Origin: Limnohabitans sp. G3-2
GTDB taxonomy: Bacteria > Pseudomonadota > Gammaproteobacteria > Burkholderiales > Burkholderiaceae_C
DNA: 64,000 nt
Assembly (NCBI RefSeq): GCF_002778275.1
Contig: NZ_NESG01000009.1
Span: 62,001-126,000, forward strand
Direction: 5' to 3'
Part shown: positions 31,673 through 40,429 of the stretch, piece by piece
Layout of the letters: each line of letters begins with the position of its first letter
Position numbering within the stretch: position 1 is the stretch's first letter
Program-made: the position numbers and the translations under genes
Notes under the pieces: generated by a model
Told to the model about the DNA's origin: nothing
The model's input: only the letters and a program-made list of their open reading frames with translations
Databases searched by the model: none

Positions 31673-33216
31673 GATGAACAGCTGATTTCCAGTTGACCCG
31701 CCCAGTCGGGCGGCAGATCGGCATAGGCTTCGAAGCCGGGATGCTCGTCGAAGGGAGACTGTAGCAAGTTGTGCAAGCGGTCGATTTCTGAAAAGTCACC
31801 CGCCTTGGCTTGACGGATCGCCACCTCGGCCAAGTGGTTGCGCAGCACAAACTTGGGGTTGGTGCGCAGCATGTGCGATCCCATGCGCGCCAAGTTCGCG
31901 TGCCCAGCCCGGGCTGTGTAGCGTTCCAACCAAGCCAGCAGGCGAGGGCGGTCCAGCACCCCATCGGTCACGGGGCTCCAGCCCGCATCGGTCAGTGTGG
32001 CGGCCTGCGATTGGCGCACCACCGCTTGGCTCAGTTGCCGCCAAAACAAGGTGAAATCCACCTTTTCGGCCGCCATGAGCTGCATCAAATCCTCGACCAA
32101 GGTCCAGTCGGCTTCCCGCTCGGACTCGGGGGCCAAGTCGTCGGTCAGCCCCAGCTTGGCCCGCATCGCATCGCCCAGGAAGCGAGGGAACAGTGTTTTG
32201 TAGCCCTCCAGCACCTGAAGGGTCATGTCCTGGTCGTCGATCAAAGGGGCCAAGGCCTGGGCCAAACAATACAGATTCCAGTAAGCCACATTGGGTTGCC
32301 GCCCGTAGGCGTAGCGCCCCTGGTGGTCCGAGTGGTTGCAGATGTGGCCGGGGTTGAAGGCGTCCATGAACTGGAAGGGGCCGTAGTCGATCGTCAGACC
32401 CAGCAGGCTCATGTTGTCGGTGTTCATCACGCCGTGGCAAAAGCCCACGGCCTGCCACTGCGCCAGCAGTTGGGCGGTGCGCTCTTGCACCACATCGAGC
32501 AAAGCCGCGTGAACATTGCCTTGCCACAAGGCCGCCCGATCGTGGCATTCGGGCAGATGGTGGGCGATGGCGTGGTCGGCCAATGTCCGCAGGCTGTCGG
32601 TGTCGCCTTGCGCCGAAAAATGTTCAAAGTGGCCAAAGCGTAAAAAGCTGGGGGCGACGCGGGCCACGATGGCGGCGCTTTCTACTTCTTCGCGGCGCAC
32701 CGGTTCGGGTGAGGCCACCAGGCACAGGGCGCGGGTGGTGGGAATGCCCAGGCCCTGCATGGCTTCGCTGCACAAATACTCACGGATGCTGGAGCGCAGC
32801 ACGGCTCGCCCGTCGCCGCCCCTGGAGTAGGGTGTGCGGCCCGCACCTTTGAGTTGAATTTCTTGCGGTCCCTGGGCCGATTGGGCCTCACCCAGCCAAA
32901 TGGCCCGTCCGTCGCCCAGTTGCCCAGCCCACTGTCCAAACTGGTGCCCGCTGTACACCGTGGCCAAGGGCCGGGAGCCCCGCATGAGTGCGTTGCCCGC
33001 GAAAGCTTGCAGGTGGGCGTTGTCAAATAGGGCGGCGGGCCAGCCCAGTTCCGTTCGCAAAGTTTCATTGCAAGCCGCCCAGCGGGGCGCTGCCACGGGC
33101 GTGGGTTGCAAAGCCGTGAAAAAACGCGATCCCAATTGCGTCAGGCGGTGCGTCCATTCCAACCATGGACGATCCAGGTTTTCGTGGGAAGGGGTTTCGG
33201 AGTTGGCAAGAGACAT
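31669..33216 (-). CDS. selO: Protein adenylyltransferase SelO (YdiU)
   Basis: The protein is 515 residues from ATG 33216; an upstream in-frame extension has no family similarity. SelO is a pseudokinase-fold enzyme that transfers AMP to Ser, Thr or Tyr, with roles in oxidative stress in E. coli. Visible features: [17 protein letters not shown] near residue 95, [17 protein letters not shown] near residue 123, the metal-binding stretch [10 protein letters not shown] near residue 250 and [11 protein letters not shown]. The C-terminus ends SCSS, matching the redox-active Cys (Sec in some eukaryotes) position. msrB follows with an ATGA overlap. Confidence 0.95.
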   Translation of the reverse strand: MSLANSETPSHENLDRPWLEWTHRLTQLGSRFFTALQPTPVAAPRWAACNETLRTELGWPAALFDNAHLQAFAGNALMRGSRPLATVYSGHQFGQWAGQLGDGRAIWLGEAQSAQGPQEIQLKGAGRTPYSRGGDGRAVLRSSIREYLCSEAMQGLGIPTTRALCLVASPEPVRREEVESAAIVARVAPSFLRFGHFEHFSAQGDTDSLRTLADHAIAHHLPECHDRAALWQGNVHAALLDVVQERTAQLLAQWQAVGFCHGVMNTDNMSLLGLTIDYGPFQFMDAFNPGHICNHSDHQGRYAYGRQPNVAYWNLYCLAQALAPLIDDQDMTLQVLEGYKTLFPRFLGDAMRAKLGLTDDLAPESEREADWTLVEDLMQLMAAEKVDFTLFWRQLSQAVVRQSQAATLTDAGWSPVTDGVLDRPRLLAWLERYTARAGHANLARMGSHMLRTNPKFVLRNHLAEVAIRQAKAGDFSEIDRLHNLLQSPFDEHPGFEAYADLPPDWAGQLEISCSS

Positions 33217-33349
33217 GGCTTGATTGTCACGTCCTTGACAAGGACCCGGGGTTTTGCGGGTTTTGGAGTGCTTTGTCAGCGCGGTTCGGCAGGGGCTGGG
33301 GTGCACAATGAAGCGATTGAGCCCCCCCTCACAAACTGGAGACCAAACC

Positions 33350-34978
33350 ATGCTGGGATTGATGCAAGAGCGTTCACTGCTGATTTCTTCTTTGATTGAT
33401 TTTGCCGAAAAACACCACGGCGACAGCGAAGTGGTTTCGCGCCGGGTGGAAGGCGACATCCACCGCAGCGACTGGGCCCAGGTGGCCCGGCGCTCACGCC
33501 AAGTGGCCAATGCCCTCGATGGCCAACAGGTCCCCCAGGGGGCACGCATCGCCACCCTGGCCTGGAACGGTTACCGCCACTTGGAGTTGTATTTCGGCGT
33601 CAGCGGCTCGGGCCGTGTTTTGCACACCATCAACCCCCGATTGCACCCTGAGCAAATGGCCTGGATTGCCAACCATGCCGAAGACCAAATTTTGTGCTTC
33701 GACATGACGTTTTTGCCTTTGGTCCAAGCCCTGCATGCGCATTGCAAAACCATCACTCAGTACGTGGCTTTGTGCGATGCAGACCAATTGCCTGCCGACA
33801 CGGGTATCCCCAACCTGATGAGCTATGAAAGCTGGATGGGCCAGCAGCCCGACACCTACACCTGGCCGCAGCTCGACGAGAACACCGCCTGCAGCCTGTG
33901 CTACACCAGTGGCACCACGGGCAACCCCAAAGGGGCTTTGTACAGCCACCGATCTACCGTGCTGCACGCTTATGCCGCCGCCTTGCCAGACTCCATGTGC
34001 ATCTCGGCGCGCGATGCCATCTTGCCCGTGGTGCCCATGTTCCACGTCAACGCCTGGGGCATTCCCTACAGCGCTGCCATCGCGGGTGCCAAGCTGGTGT
34101 TCCCCGGCCCGGCCCTAGATGGCAAGTCGGTCTACGAATTGATCGAGGCCGAAGGCGTGACCTTTGCCGCGGGTGTGCCCACCGTGTGGCAAATGCTGCT
34201 GGGCCACATGAAGCCCGCAGGTTTGAAGTTCAGCCAGCTCAACCGCACGGTGATCGGCGGATCGGCTTGCCCACCCGCCATGATCGACGCGTTCCGTGAG
34301 GACTACCAGGTGGACGTGCTGCACGCTTGGGGCATGACCGAGTTGAGCCCCTTGGGAACCGTCTGCACCTTGAAAAACAAGCACCTGAGTTTGCCCGCCG
34401 AGCAGCAAATGAAGTTGCGACTCAAGCAAGGCCGCTGCATTTTTGGCATCGACATGAAAATCGTCGATGACAAGGGCACGGCTTTGCCGCATGACGGCAA
34501 GTCCGCGGGTGACTTGCTGGTCAAAGGCCCTTGGGTGATCGCCTCCTATTACAAACAAGAGGGTGCAAGTCCTTTGGTGGACGGTTGGTTTCCCACGGGC
34601 GATGTGGCCACCATCGATGCCGATGGTTTCATGCAGATCACCGACCGCAGCAAAGACGTCATCAAGTCGGGTGGTGAGTGGATCAGTTCCATCGACATCG
34701 AAAACATCGCCATGGCCCACCCCGCCGTGGCCATGGCCGCTTGCATTGGCATGCGCCACCCCAAGTGGGACGAAAGACCCATTGTCTGTGTCGTCAAAAA
34801 ACCGGGCGCCGAGGTCAGCCGGGATGCGCTGCTGGCTTTTTACGAAGGAAAAACCGCGAAATGGCAGATTCCTGACGACGCGGTCTTTGTTGACGCCATT
34901 CCTTTGGGGGCCACCGGCAAGATGCTCAAGACCCGTTTGCGCGAGCAATTGGCCGATTACGTGTTGCCGGGTCTTTGA
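33350..34978 (+). CDS. Medium/long-chain fatty acid-CoA ligase (AlkK/FadD type)
   Basis: The enzyme is 542 residues from ATG 33350 (GGAG seven bases upstream); earlier in-frame starts lack an RBS and family similarity. It belongs to the acyl-CoA synthetase family that activates carboxylic acids to acyl-CoA via acyl-AMP. Motifs: P-loop [18 protein letters not shown] near residue 187, [14 protein letters not shown] near residue 230, GMTELSPLG near residue 326, [12 protein letters not shown] near residue 411 and the acylation lysine in [13 protein letters not shown] near the end. It opens a catabolic island with a LIV-type transporter and beta-oxidation genes. Chain length is uncertain. Confidence 0.9.
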   Translation: MLGLMQERSLLISSLIDFAEKHHGDSEVVSRRVEGDIHRSDWAQVARRSRQVANALDGQQVPQGARIATLAWNGYRHLELYFGVSGSGRVLHTINPRLHPEQMAWIANHAEDQILCFDMTFLPLVQALHAHCKTITQYVALCDADQLPADTGIPNLMSYESWMGQQPDTYTWPQLDENTACSLCYTSGTTGNPKGALYSHRSTVLHAYAAALPDSMCISARDAILPVVPMFHVNAWGIPYSAAIAGAKLVFPGPALDGKSVYELIEAEGVTFAAGVPTVWQMLLGHMKPAGLKFSQLNRTVIGGSACPPAMIDAFREDYQVDVLHAWGMTELSPLGTVCTLKNKHLSLPAEQQMKLRLKQGRCIFGIDMKIVDDKGTALPHDGKSAGDLLVKGPWVIASYYKQEGASPLVDGWFPTGDVATIDADGFMQITDRSKDVIKSGGEWISSIDIENIAMAHPAVAMAACIGMRHPKWDERPIVCVVKKPGAEVSRDALLAFYEGKTAKWQIPDDAVFVDAIPLGATGKMLKTRLREQLADYVLPGL

Positions 34979-35105
34979 CGGTTTCGGCCCCTGCGACCAG
35001 ACCGAGTCGCGTGGGCGATACGTCTTAGGGGCAAACCCCGAGCAGCCCCAGGCACCGTTGCGGGTAACCTGAACTTGTTTTGTTTTACAACGCTGGAGAC
35101 CTTGA

Positions 35106-36338
35106 ATGAAATTCGCAACACGTTTGATCACCGCAGCCGTTTTGGCCGCCTGTTCCATGGGTGCTTTTGCCCAAAAGGGCGAGACCGTCAAAATCGCCCA
35201 CATCGATCCTTTGTCTGGTTTGATGGGTCCCGTGGGCAGTAATCAGCTCAAGAGTTTCCAGTTCTTTGCAGAAAAATTCAGCAAAACCAATCCGGCTGGC
35301 GTCAAGTTCGAGATGGTGTCTTTTGACAACAAACTCAGCCCCGCTGAAAGTTTGAACGCGCTCAAGGCCGCCATGGACCAAGGTGTGCGCTACATCGCTC
35401 AGGGCAACGGCTCTTCAGTGGCCGGGGCCTTGATCGAAGCGGTCAACAAACACAACGAGCGCAATCCTGGCAAGGAAATCATTTTCCTGAACTACGCTGC
35501 GGTGGACCCGGACTTCACCAACAGCAAGTGCAGCTATTGGCACTTCCGCTTTGATGCCGACACCTCGATGAAGATCGAAGCCATGACCACCTTCATGAAG
35601 GACGACAAAGACGTCAAGAAGGTCTACCTGTTCAACCAGAATTACTCGCATGGCCAGCAAGTGGCCAAATTTGCCAAGGAAAACCTGGCGCGCAAACGCT
35701 CCGATGTCCAAATCGTGGGGGAAGACTTGCACCCCTTGGCCCAAGTGCGCGATTTTTCGCCCTACATCGCCAAGATCAAGGCTTCCGGCGCTGACACGGT
35801 GATCACGGGCAACTGGGGTTCTGACCTGTCCTTGCTCGTCAAGGCCGCCAACGAAGCGGGCTACACCGGTAAGTTTTACACCTACTACACCGGCGTGACG
35901 GGCACCCCCACAGCGCTCGGCACCAGCGGCGCTGGCCGGGTTTACCAAATTGCCTACAACCACTACAACATGGGTGGTGACATCGGCAAGTGGATGGGCG
36001 AGTTCAAAACCAAATTCAACGACGACTTTTACACCGGCTCTGTGATTTCCATCTTCAATGCACTGGGTGAGGCCATGGCCAAAGCCAAGTCCACAGAACC
36101 TGCCAAGGTCGCGGCTGCCTTGGGCGGCCTCAAGTACAAGAACTTCAACGGTGAAGTGGAGATCCGCAAGGCCGACCACCAGTTGCAGCAGCCTTTGTAC
36201 ATGACGGTTTGGCAAAAAACCGACAAGAAGTACCCCTACAGCCCTGAAAACACCGGCATGACTTTGGCCCCTGTCAAAGAGTTCCCTTCCTACGTTTCCA
36301 GCACGCCCACCAGCTGCCAGATGAAGCGCCCAGGCTGA
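35106..36338 (+). CDS. Branched-chain amino acid-type ABC transporter substrate-binding protein
   Basis: The protein is 410 residues with a Sec signal peptide (MKFATRLITAAVLAACSMGAF, cut after AQ). The mature protein is a type I periplasmic-binding fold of the LivJ/LivK family: KIAHIDPLSGLMGPVGSNQL near residue 31, YIAQGNGSSVAGALIE near residue 98, FNQNYSHGQQVAKFA near residue 178 and GADTVITGNWGSDLSLLVKA near residue 228. Two Cys (NSKCSYW, TSCQMK) could form a disulfide. LivK-like proteins bind many ligands, including aromatic acids, amides and fatty-acid-like compounds; the ligand is unassigned. A terminator separates it from the permeases. Confidence 0.9.
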   Translation: MKFATRLITAAVLAACSMGAFAQKGETVKIAHIDPLSGLMGPVGSNQLKSFQFFAEKFSKTNPAGVKFEMVSFDNKLSPAESLNALKAAMDQGVRYIAQGNGSSVAGALIEAVNKHNERNPGKEIIFLNYAAVDPDFTNSKCSYWHFRFDADTSMKIEAMTTFMKDDKDVKKVYLFNQNYSHGQQVAKFAKENLARKRSDVQIVGEDLHPLAQVRDFSPYIAKIKASGADTVITGNWGSDLSLLVKAANEAGYTGKFYTYYTGVTGTPTALGTSGAGRVYQIAYNHYNMGGDIGKWMGEFKTKFNDDFYTGSVISIFNALGEAMAKAKSTEPAKVAAALGGLKYKNFNGEVEIRKADHQLQQPLYMTVWQKTDKKYPYSPENTGMTLAPVKEFPSYVSSTPTSCQMKRPG

Positions 36339-36365
36339 TCCTGGGGTTTGCCTGAGGGCAAAGAG

Positions 36366-36398
36366 GCCCGATGACAAATTGTTGTCGGGCTTTTTTTT
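36366..36398 (+). terminator. Terminator/attenuator between the LIV-type binding protein and permease genes
   Basis: The stem GCCCGA (36366-36371) pairs with TCGGGC (36385-36390), followed by eight T. It follows the binding-protein gene, as in the sugar transporter at 6980-7007, and would favour excess binding protein over membrane components. Confidence 0.85.
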
Positions 36399-36422
36399 GA
36401 ATGTTGCATTTTTTGTCTTGGC

Positions 36423-36474
36423 GTTGACACCGTCAACCCGCTTTCGGTAACGCAGTTAGGCTGAGATACAGCCT
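36423..36474 (+). promoter_or_regulatory. Candidate promoter/operator and leader hairpin before livH
   Basis: A dyad GTTGAC-ACC-GTCAAC (36423-36437) overlaps a consensus -35 hexamer TTGACA (36424-36429); a weak GGTAAC is 16 bp downstream. A second hairpin, AGGCTG-AGATA-CAGCCT (36458-36474), ends 11 bases before the livH ATG. The dyad could be an operator and the hairpin a leader structure near the ribosome site; both are pattern-based only. Confidence 0.4.
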
Positions 36475-36485
36475 GGAAAGTTTTT

Positions 36486-37520
36486 ATGGAGTTTTTCATC
36501 ATCTCCATGCTCAACGGCCTCAGTTACGGGCTGTTGCTGTTCATGCTCAGCTCCGGGCTGACGCTGATTTTCAGCATGATGGGCGTGCTCAACTTTGCAC
36601 ACGCCAGCTTTTACATGGTCGGTGCCTATTTCGGGTACACCCTGACCGGGTGGATCGGTTTTTGGCCTGCACTGGTGGTGGCTCCTTTGTTGGTGGGCGC
36701 GTGCGGTGCTGTGTTTGAGCGCGTGACTTTGCGCAAAGTGCACCCTTTTGGCCATGTGCCTGAACTGCTGGTGACTTTTGGCTTGTCTTATGTGGCCTTG
36801 GAGTTGGTCCAACTGGTCTGGGGACGGACTGCGGTGGACTTCCCGCCGCCCGAGATTTTGCGCAGCTCAGCCTTCACATTGATCAACCATTCGGTGCAAG
36901 GTCTGTCGCTTGTTTGGGGCGCTGCGCCTGCAGACCTGTGCAGCGCCGCCGATGCCGCCATCCGCGTGGTGTGTTCGCCGTTTCCGGCCACGCGCGGGTT
37001 CATGATGCTGGTGGCGCTCCTCATGCTGCTGTCTTTGTGGCTCTTGCTCACCCGCACCCGCATCGGCTTGGTGATTCAGGCCGCCTTGACCCACCCTGAA
37101 ATGGTGGAGTCCCTGGGCCACAACGTTCCGCGCGTCTTCATGCTGGTCTTCGGTGCAGGCACGGGCTTGGCCGGTTTGGCGGGCGTGATTGGCGGCAGCA
37201 CCTTTGTGACGGAGCCCGCCATGGCGGCCACCGTGGGGTCGGTCATTTTTGTGGTGGTGGTGGTCGGCGGCATGGGCTCGCTCTCTGGCGCATTTTTGGC
37301 TTCGGTGCTGATTGGTGTCATCCAGACCTTTGCGGTGGCCATCGACTACTCGTTCCTGACACTCGCCAAAGACATGGGCTGGGCTTTGTCCGCGGCTACC
37401 CAGGAAAACTCGTTTGCCAAGCTCACGCTGTCTCAGGTGGCGCCCATCTTGCCGTACCTGTTTTTGGTACTCATCCTGATCTTCCGGCCCAAGGGTCTTT
37501 TGGGCACACGCGAGGGTTAA
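36486..37520 (+). CDS. livH: Branched-chain-type ABC transporter permease LivH
   Basis: This 344-residue inner membrane protein has the LivH opening ISMLNGLSYGLLLFMLSSGLT and FSMMGVLNFAHASFYMVGAY near residues 30-50. Later it has RTRIGLVIQAALTHPEMVESLG near residue 184, the cytoplasmic loop that contacts the ATPases, and VVVVVGGMGSLSGAFLASVLIG near residue 255. A longer-than-usual segment of about 40 residues between membrane helices (around residues 120-170) contains three Cys. It begins a livHMGF operon where the later genes overlap or abut. Confidence 0.92.
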   Translation: MEFFIISMLNGLSYGLLLFMLSSGLTLIFSMMGVLNFAHASFYMVGAYFGYTLTGWIGFWPALVVAPLLVGACGAVFERVTLRKVHPFGHVPELLVTFGLSYVALELVQLVWGRTAVDFPPPEILRSSAFTLINHSVQGLSLVWGAAPADLCSAADAAIRVVCSPFPATRGFMMLVALLMLLSLWLLLTRTRIGLVIQAALTHPEMVESLGHNVPRVFMLVFGAGTGLAGLAGVIGGSTFVTEPAMAATVGSVIFVVVVVGGMGSLSGAFLASVLIGVIQTFAVAIDYSFLTLAKDMGWALSAATQENSFAKLTLSQVAPILPYLFLVLILIFRPKGLLGTREG

Positions 37521-37523
37521 GAC

Positions 37524-38816
37524 ATGGCTGCTGTTTACAAATTCAAACCTTACAACGTGGGCCGCTGGGTCATTTGGGGCCTGTTTGCCTTGGTGTTGGT
37601 CCTTGCGCCGTTGGTTTTTACCAGCAATCTGTCGGTGACCATGTTGGCGCAGATGGGCATTGCCATCATCGCCTGCCTGTCCTACAACATTTTGTTGGGG
37701 CAAGGCGGCATGTTGAGCTTTGGCCATGCGGTCTATACCGGGCTCGGCTCTTACATGGCGATCCATGCACTCAATGCCGTGAGTGGCGGCAAGCTGCACA
37801 TTCCCGTGAGCCTGTTGCCCATCGTGGGCGGTGTGGCGGGCATGGGCTTTGCCGTGTTGCTGGGCTGGGTGACCACCCGCAAATCGGGAACGCCATTTGC
37901 CATGATCACCTTGGGCGTGGCCGAGTTGGTGTTTGCCATGTCGCTCATGTTCTCTGAGTTTTTCGGGGGCGAGGCGGGCGTTTCTGGCAACCGCGTGGCG
38001 GGCGAGGCCTTTTTCGGCATCAACTATGGACCCCAAATTCAGGTCTATTACCTGATTGCCGTGTACACGTTTGTGAGTGTTGCCTTGATGTTCGCCTTCA
38101 CGCAAACACCACTGGGCCGCATTTTGAATGCGGTGCGCGACAACCCTGAACGCGTGGAGTTCATCGGCTACAACACGCAGCGTGTGCGCTACATGGCTTT
38201 CATCATCGCGGGCTTTTTTGCCGGTATCGCGGGAGGCTTGGGCGCCCTGAACTTTGAAATCGTGACCGCCGAGGTGGTGGGGGCAGGGCGCTCGGGCGCT
38301 TATTTGTTGTTCACCTTCTTGGGCGGCGCCACCTTTTTCTTTGGCCCCATCATCGGCGCGATTTTGATGATCATCGCCTTTGTGCTGTTGTCCGAGTTGA
38401 CCAAGGCCTGGCTGCTGTACCTTGGTTTGGTGTTCCTCTTCATGGTCATGTATGCGCCTGGTGGCATCGCCAGTTTGATCATGATGAACCTGCGGGTGGC
38501 CAAGTTTGGCAAATTGCGCCAGATCTGGACCAGTTATCTGGGGCTGGGTCTGACCGCCATCGTCATGCTGGCGGGCGCAGGGGCCATGATCGAGATGGTC
38601 TACCACCTGCAGCTCAACACCGCCTTGGGTGACACGGTCAAATTCATGGGCGCCACCTTGAACGCCAAGAGTTTGGACAGCTGGTTTGGCTCGGCATTTG
38701 TGATGTTGACGGGCCTTGGCTTGTTTGAATTGGCGCGCCGTCAGTTCGCCCGTGACTGGGGCGAGATTCAGACCGACATTGAAAAAGAAATCAAGCGCCG
38801 GGAGACCGCAGTATGA
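37524..38816 (+). CDS. livM: Branched-chain-type ABC transporter permease LivM with C-terminal extension
   Basis: The product is 430 residues. The LivM core (about 1-340) shows ACLSYNILLGQGGMLSFGHA near residue 50, RILNAVRDNPERVEFIGYNT near residue 200 and a final conserved YAPGGIASL near residue 312. Beyond it, about 80 more residues carry two further hydrophobic segments and a charged tail ending near DIEKEIKRRE. Ordinary LivM proteins stop near residue 340-360, so this C-terminal part is an extension of unknown role. It starts 3 bp after livH and overlaps livG by ATGA. Confidence 0.9.
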   Translation: MAAVYKFKPYNVGRWVIWGLFALVLVLAPLVFTSNLSVTMLAQMGIAIIACLSYNILLGQGGMLSFGHAVYTGLGSYMAIHALNAVSGGKLHIPVSLLPIVGGVAGMGFAVLLGWVTTRKSGTPFAMITLGVAELVFAMSLMFSEFFGGEAGVSGNRVAGEAFFGINYGPQIQVYYLIAVYTFVSVALMFAFTQTPLGRILNAVRDNPERVEFIGYNTQRVRYMAFIIAGFFAGIAGGLGALNFEIVTAEVVGAGRSGAYLLFTFLGGATFFFGPIIGAILMIIAFVLLSELTKAWLLYLGLVFLFMVMYAPGGIASLIMMNLRVAKFGKLRQIWTSYLGLGLTAIVMLAGAGAMIEMVYHLQLNTALGDTVKFMGATLNAKSLDSWFGSAFVMLTGLGLFELARRQFARDWGEIQTDIEKEIKRRETAV

Positions 38817-39586
38817 GCACCTACGCACTTGAGCTGAAAGACGTTCGTAAGAACTTTGGCAAAACAGAAATCATCCGGGGTGTGAACCTCGCCGTGTCTC
38901 CCGGTGAACGGGTGGCGGTGATTGGCCCCAATGGCGCGGGTAAATCCACCCTGTTCAATCTGATCAGTGGCCGCTTTGGCCCGACCAGTGGCGACATTTT
39001 GTTGAATGGCCAAGCCATCCAGCACAAAACGCCCTACGAGATCAACCGCATGGGGCTCTCGCGCAGCTTTCAGATCACAAACATCTTCCCCAAGTTGAGT
39101 GTGTTTGAAAATTTGCGTTGCGCTGTGCTCTGGAGCCTGGGCTACAAGTACACCTTCTTCAAGTTTTTGTCGGGCCTGAAAGATGCCAATGAGCGCACCG
39201 ACCAATTGCTGGAAATGATCCGCTTGGACAAAAAGCGCGATGTGTTGGCGGTGAACCTCACCTATGCCGAACAAAGGGCTTTGGAAATCGGTGTGACCAT
39301 TGCCGGGGGCTCGGATGTGATTTTGCTGGACGAACCCACAGCGGGCATGAGCAAGAGCGAAACATCGCGTTTCATTCAGTTGATCAAAGAAGTCACGGTG
39401 GGCAAAACTTTGCTGACGGTGGAGCACGACATGGGGGTGGTGTTTGGCTTGGCCGACAAGATCGCGGTGGTGGTCTATGGCGAGGTGATTGCGTTTGACA
39501 CCCCGGAGGCTGTGCGGGCCAACGCCAAAGTTCAAGAAGCCTATCTGGGCTCATCGGTTGCAGACAGCCAAGCGGGAGGCCATTGA
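38813..39586 (+). CDS. livG: Branched-chain-type ABC transporter ATP-binding protein LivG, atypical signature motif
   Basis: The protein is 257 residues. Walker A GPNGAGKST is intact at residues 38-46, and Walker B VILLDEPTAG and the switch His (VEHDMG) are present. The ABC signature reads LTYAEQRALEIG at residues 149-160 instead of the usual LSYGQQR or LSGGQ form. In the LivG/LivF heterodimer the LivG signature completes the LivF ATP site, which itself has an altered Walker A. ATG overlaps the livM stop. The TGATG junction with livF indicates coupled translation. Confidence 0.93.
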   Translation: MSTYALELKDVRKNFGKTEIIRGVNLAVSPGERVAVIGPNGAGKSTLFNLISGRFGPTSGDILLNGQAIQHKTPYEINRMGLSRSFQITNIFPKLSVFENLRCAVLWSLGYKYTFFKFLSGLKDANERTDQLLEMIRLDKKRDVLAVNLTYAEQRALEIGVTIAGGSDVILLDEPTAGMSKSETSRFIQLIKEVTVGKTLLTVEHDMGVVFGLADKIAVVVYGEVIAFDTPEAVRANAKVQEAYLGSSVADSQAGGH

Positions 39587-40281
39587 TGTTGACGATAGAC
39601 AATCTTCACGCTTACTACGGCAAAAGCCATGTTTTGCATGGTGTCGGTTTTGAAGTCGGCCAGGGCGAGATTGTGGCTTTGCTGGGTCGCAACGGTTCGG
39701 GCCGCTCCACGACGGCCAAGGCCATCATGGGTTTGGTGGAGTGCCAAGGGCGCATTGATTGGAAAGGCCAGCCGATTCAGGGCAAAAAAGCCTATGAGAT
39801 CGCCCACCTGGGTTTGGGCTATGTGCCTGAAAACCGGGACATTTTTCCGAAATTGACCGTGCACCAAAACCTGCAGCTGGGTCAAAAGCGCAGTGGGAAA
39901 AATGGCCGCTGGTCCTTTGACGACATGTTCGCCATGTTCCCTCGACTCAAAGAGCGTGAGCACACCGAGGCGGGTGTTTTGTCGGGTGGCGAGCAGCAAA
40001 TGCTCACGCTTTGCCGCACCCTGATGGGCGACCCCGACCTCATCATCATCGATGAGCCGACCGAGGGCTTGGCCCCCAAAATTGTGGAGTTGGTCGGTCA
40101 GTACCTGCAAAGCTTGAAATCCAAAGGGGTCTCGGTTTTGCTGATTGAACAAAAGTTGACGATCGCCATGAGCATCTCCGACAGGGCTTTGGTCATGGGC
40201 CACGGCTCGATTGTTTTCCAGGGCACCCCCGACGAATTGCGCGCCAACACCTACATCCGCAAGGAGTGGCTCGAGGTTTGA
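39586..40281 (+). CDS. livF: Branched-chain-type ABC transporter ATP-binding protein LivF, Walker A Lys replaced by Arg
   Basis: The protein is 231 residues from ATG 39586 (TGATG junction with livG; a TTG three bases upstream is an alternative). Walker A reads GRNGSGRST at residues 34-42, with Arg40 (codon CGC at 39703-39705) where Lys is expected. The Q-loop region YVPENRDIFPKLTV, signature LSGGEQQ (132-138), Walker B IIIDEPTEGLAP and EQKL near the switch are otherwise typical. The substitution would weaken or abolish ATP hydrolysis in one of the two composite sites. It is the last gene of the transporter operon. Confidence 0.93.
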   Translation: MLTIDNLHAYYGKSHVLHGVGFEVGQGEIVALLGRNGSGRSTTAKAIMGLVECQGRIDWKGQPIQGKKAYEIAHLGLGYVPENRDIFPKLTVHQNLQLGQKRSGKNGRWSFDDMFAMFPRLKEREHTEAGVLSGGEQQMLTLCRTLMGDPDLIIIDEPTEGLAPKIVELVGQYLQSLKSKGVSVLLIEQKLTIAMSISDRALVMGHGSIVFQGTPDELRANTYIRKEWLEV

Positions 40282-40369
40282 GCCTGGCCTGTTTTTCGAT
40301 AGAAATGGCTGGCCTTGTTCACCGTCCCAAGGGCGACAAAAATTTTCATTTGACTGCGTTTTTTGTGTC

Positions 40370-40397
40370 TACAATGCCAAAAAACGAACGGTCGTTC
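40370..40397 (+). promoter_or_regulatory. Candidate promoter and TetR-type operator for the fadB-like gene
   Basis: TACAAT at 40370-40375 is a good -10 hexamer; a -35 is less clear (TTCATT at 40346-40351, 18-bp spacing). Just downstream the dyad GAACG-GT-CGTTC (40386-40397) would cover the transcription start. Dyads of this kind are bound by TetR-type fatty-acid regulators in many proteobacteria, but no TetR gene lies in this window. The ribosome site AAGGAAG follows at about 40417. Confidence 0.5.
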
Positions 40398-40429
40398 TTT
40401 TTTAACTTTTCACGCAAAGGAAGTCCAGC

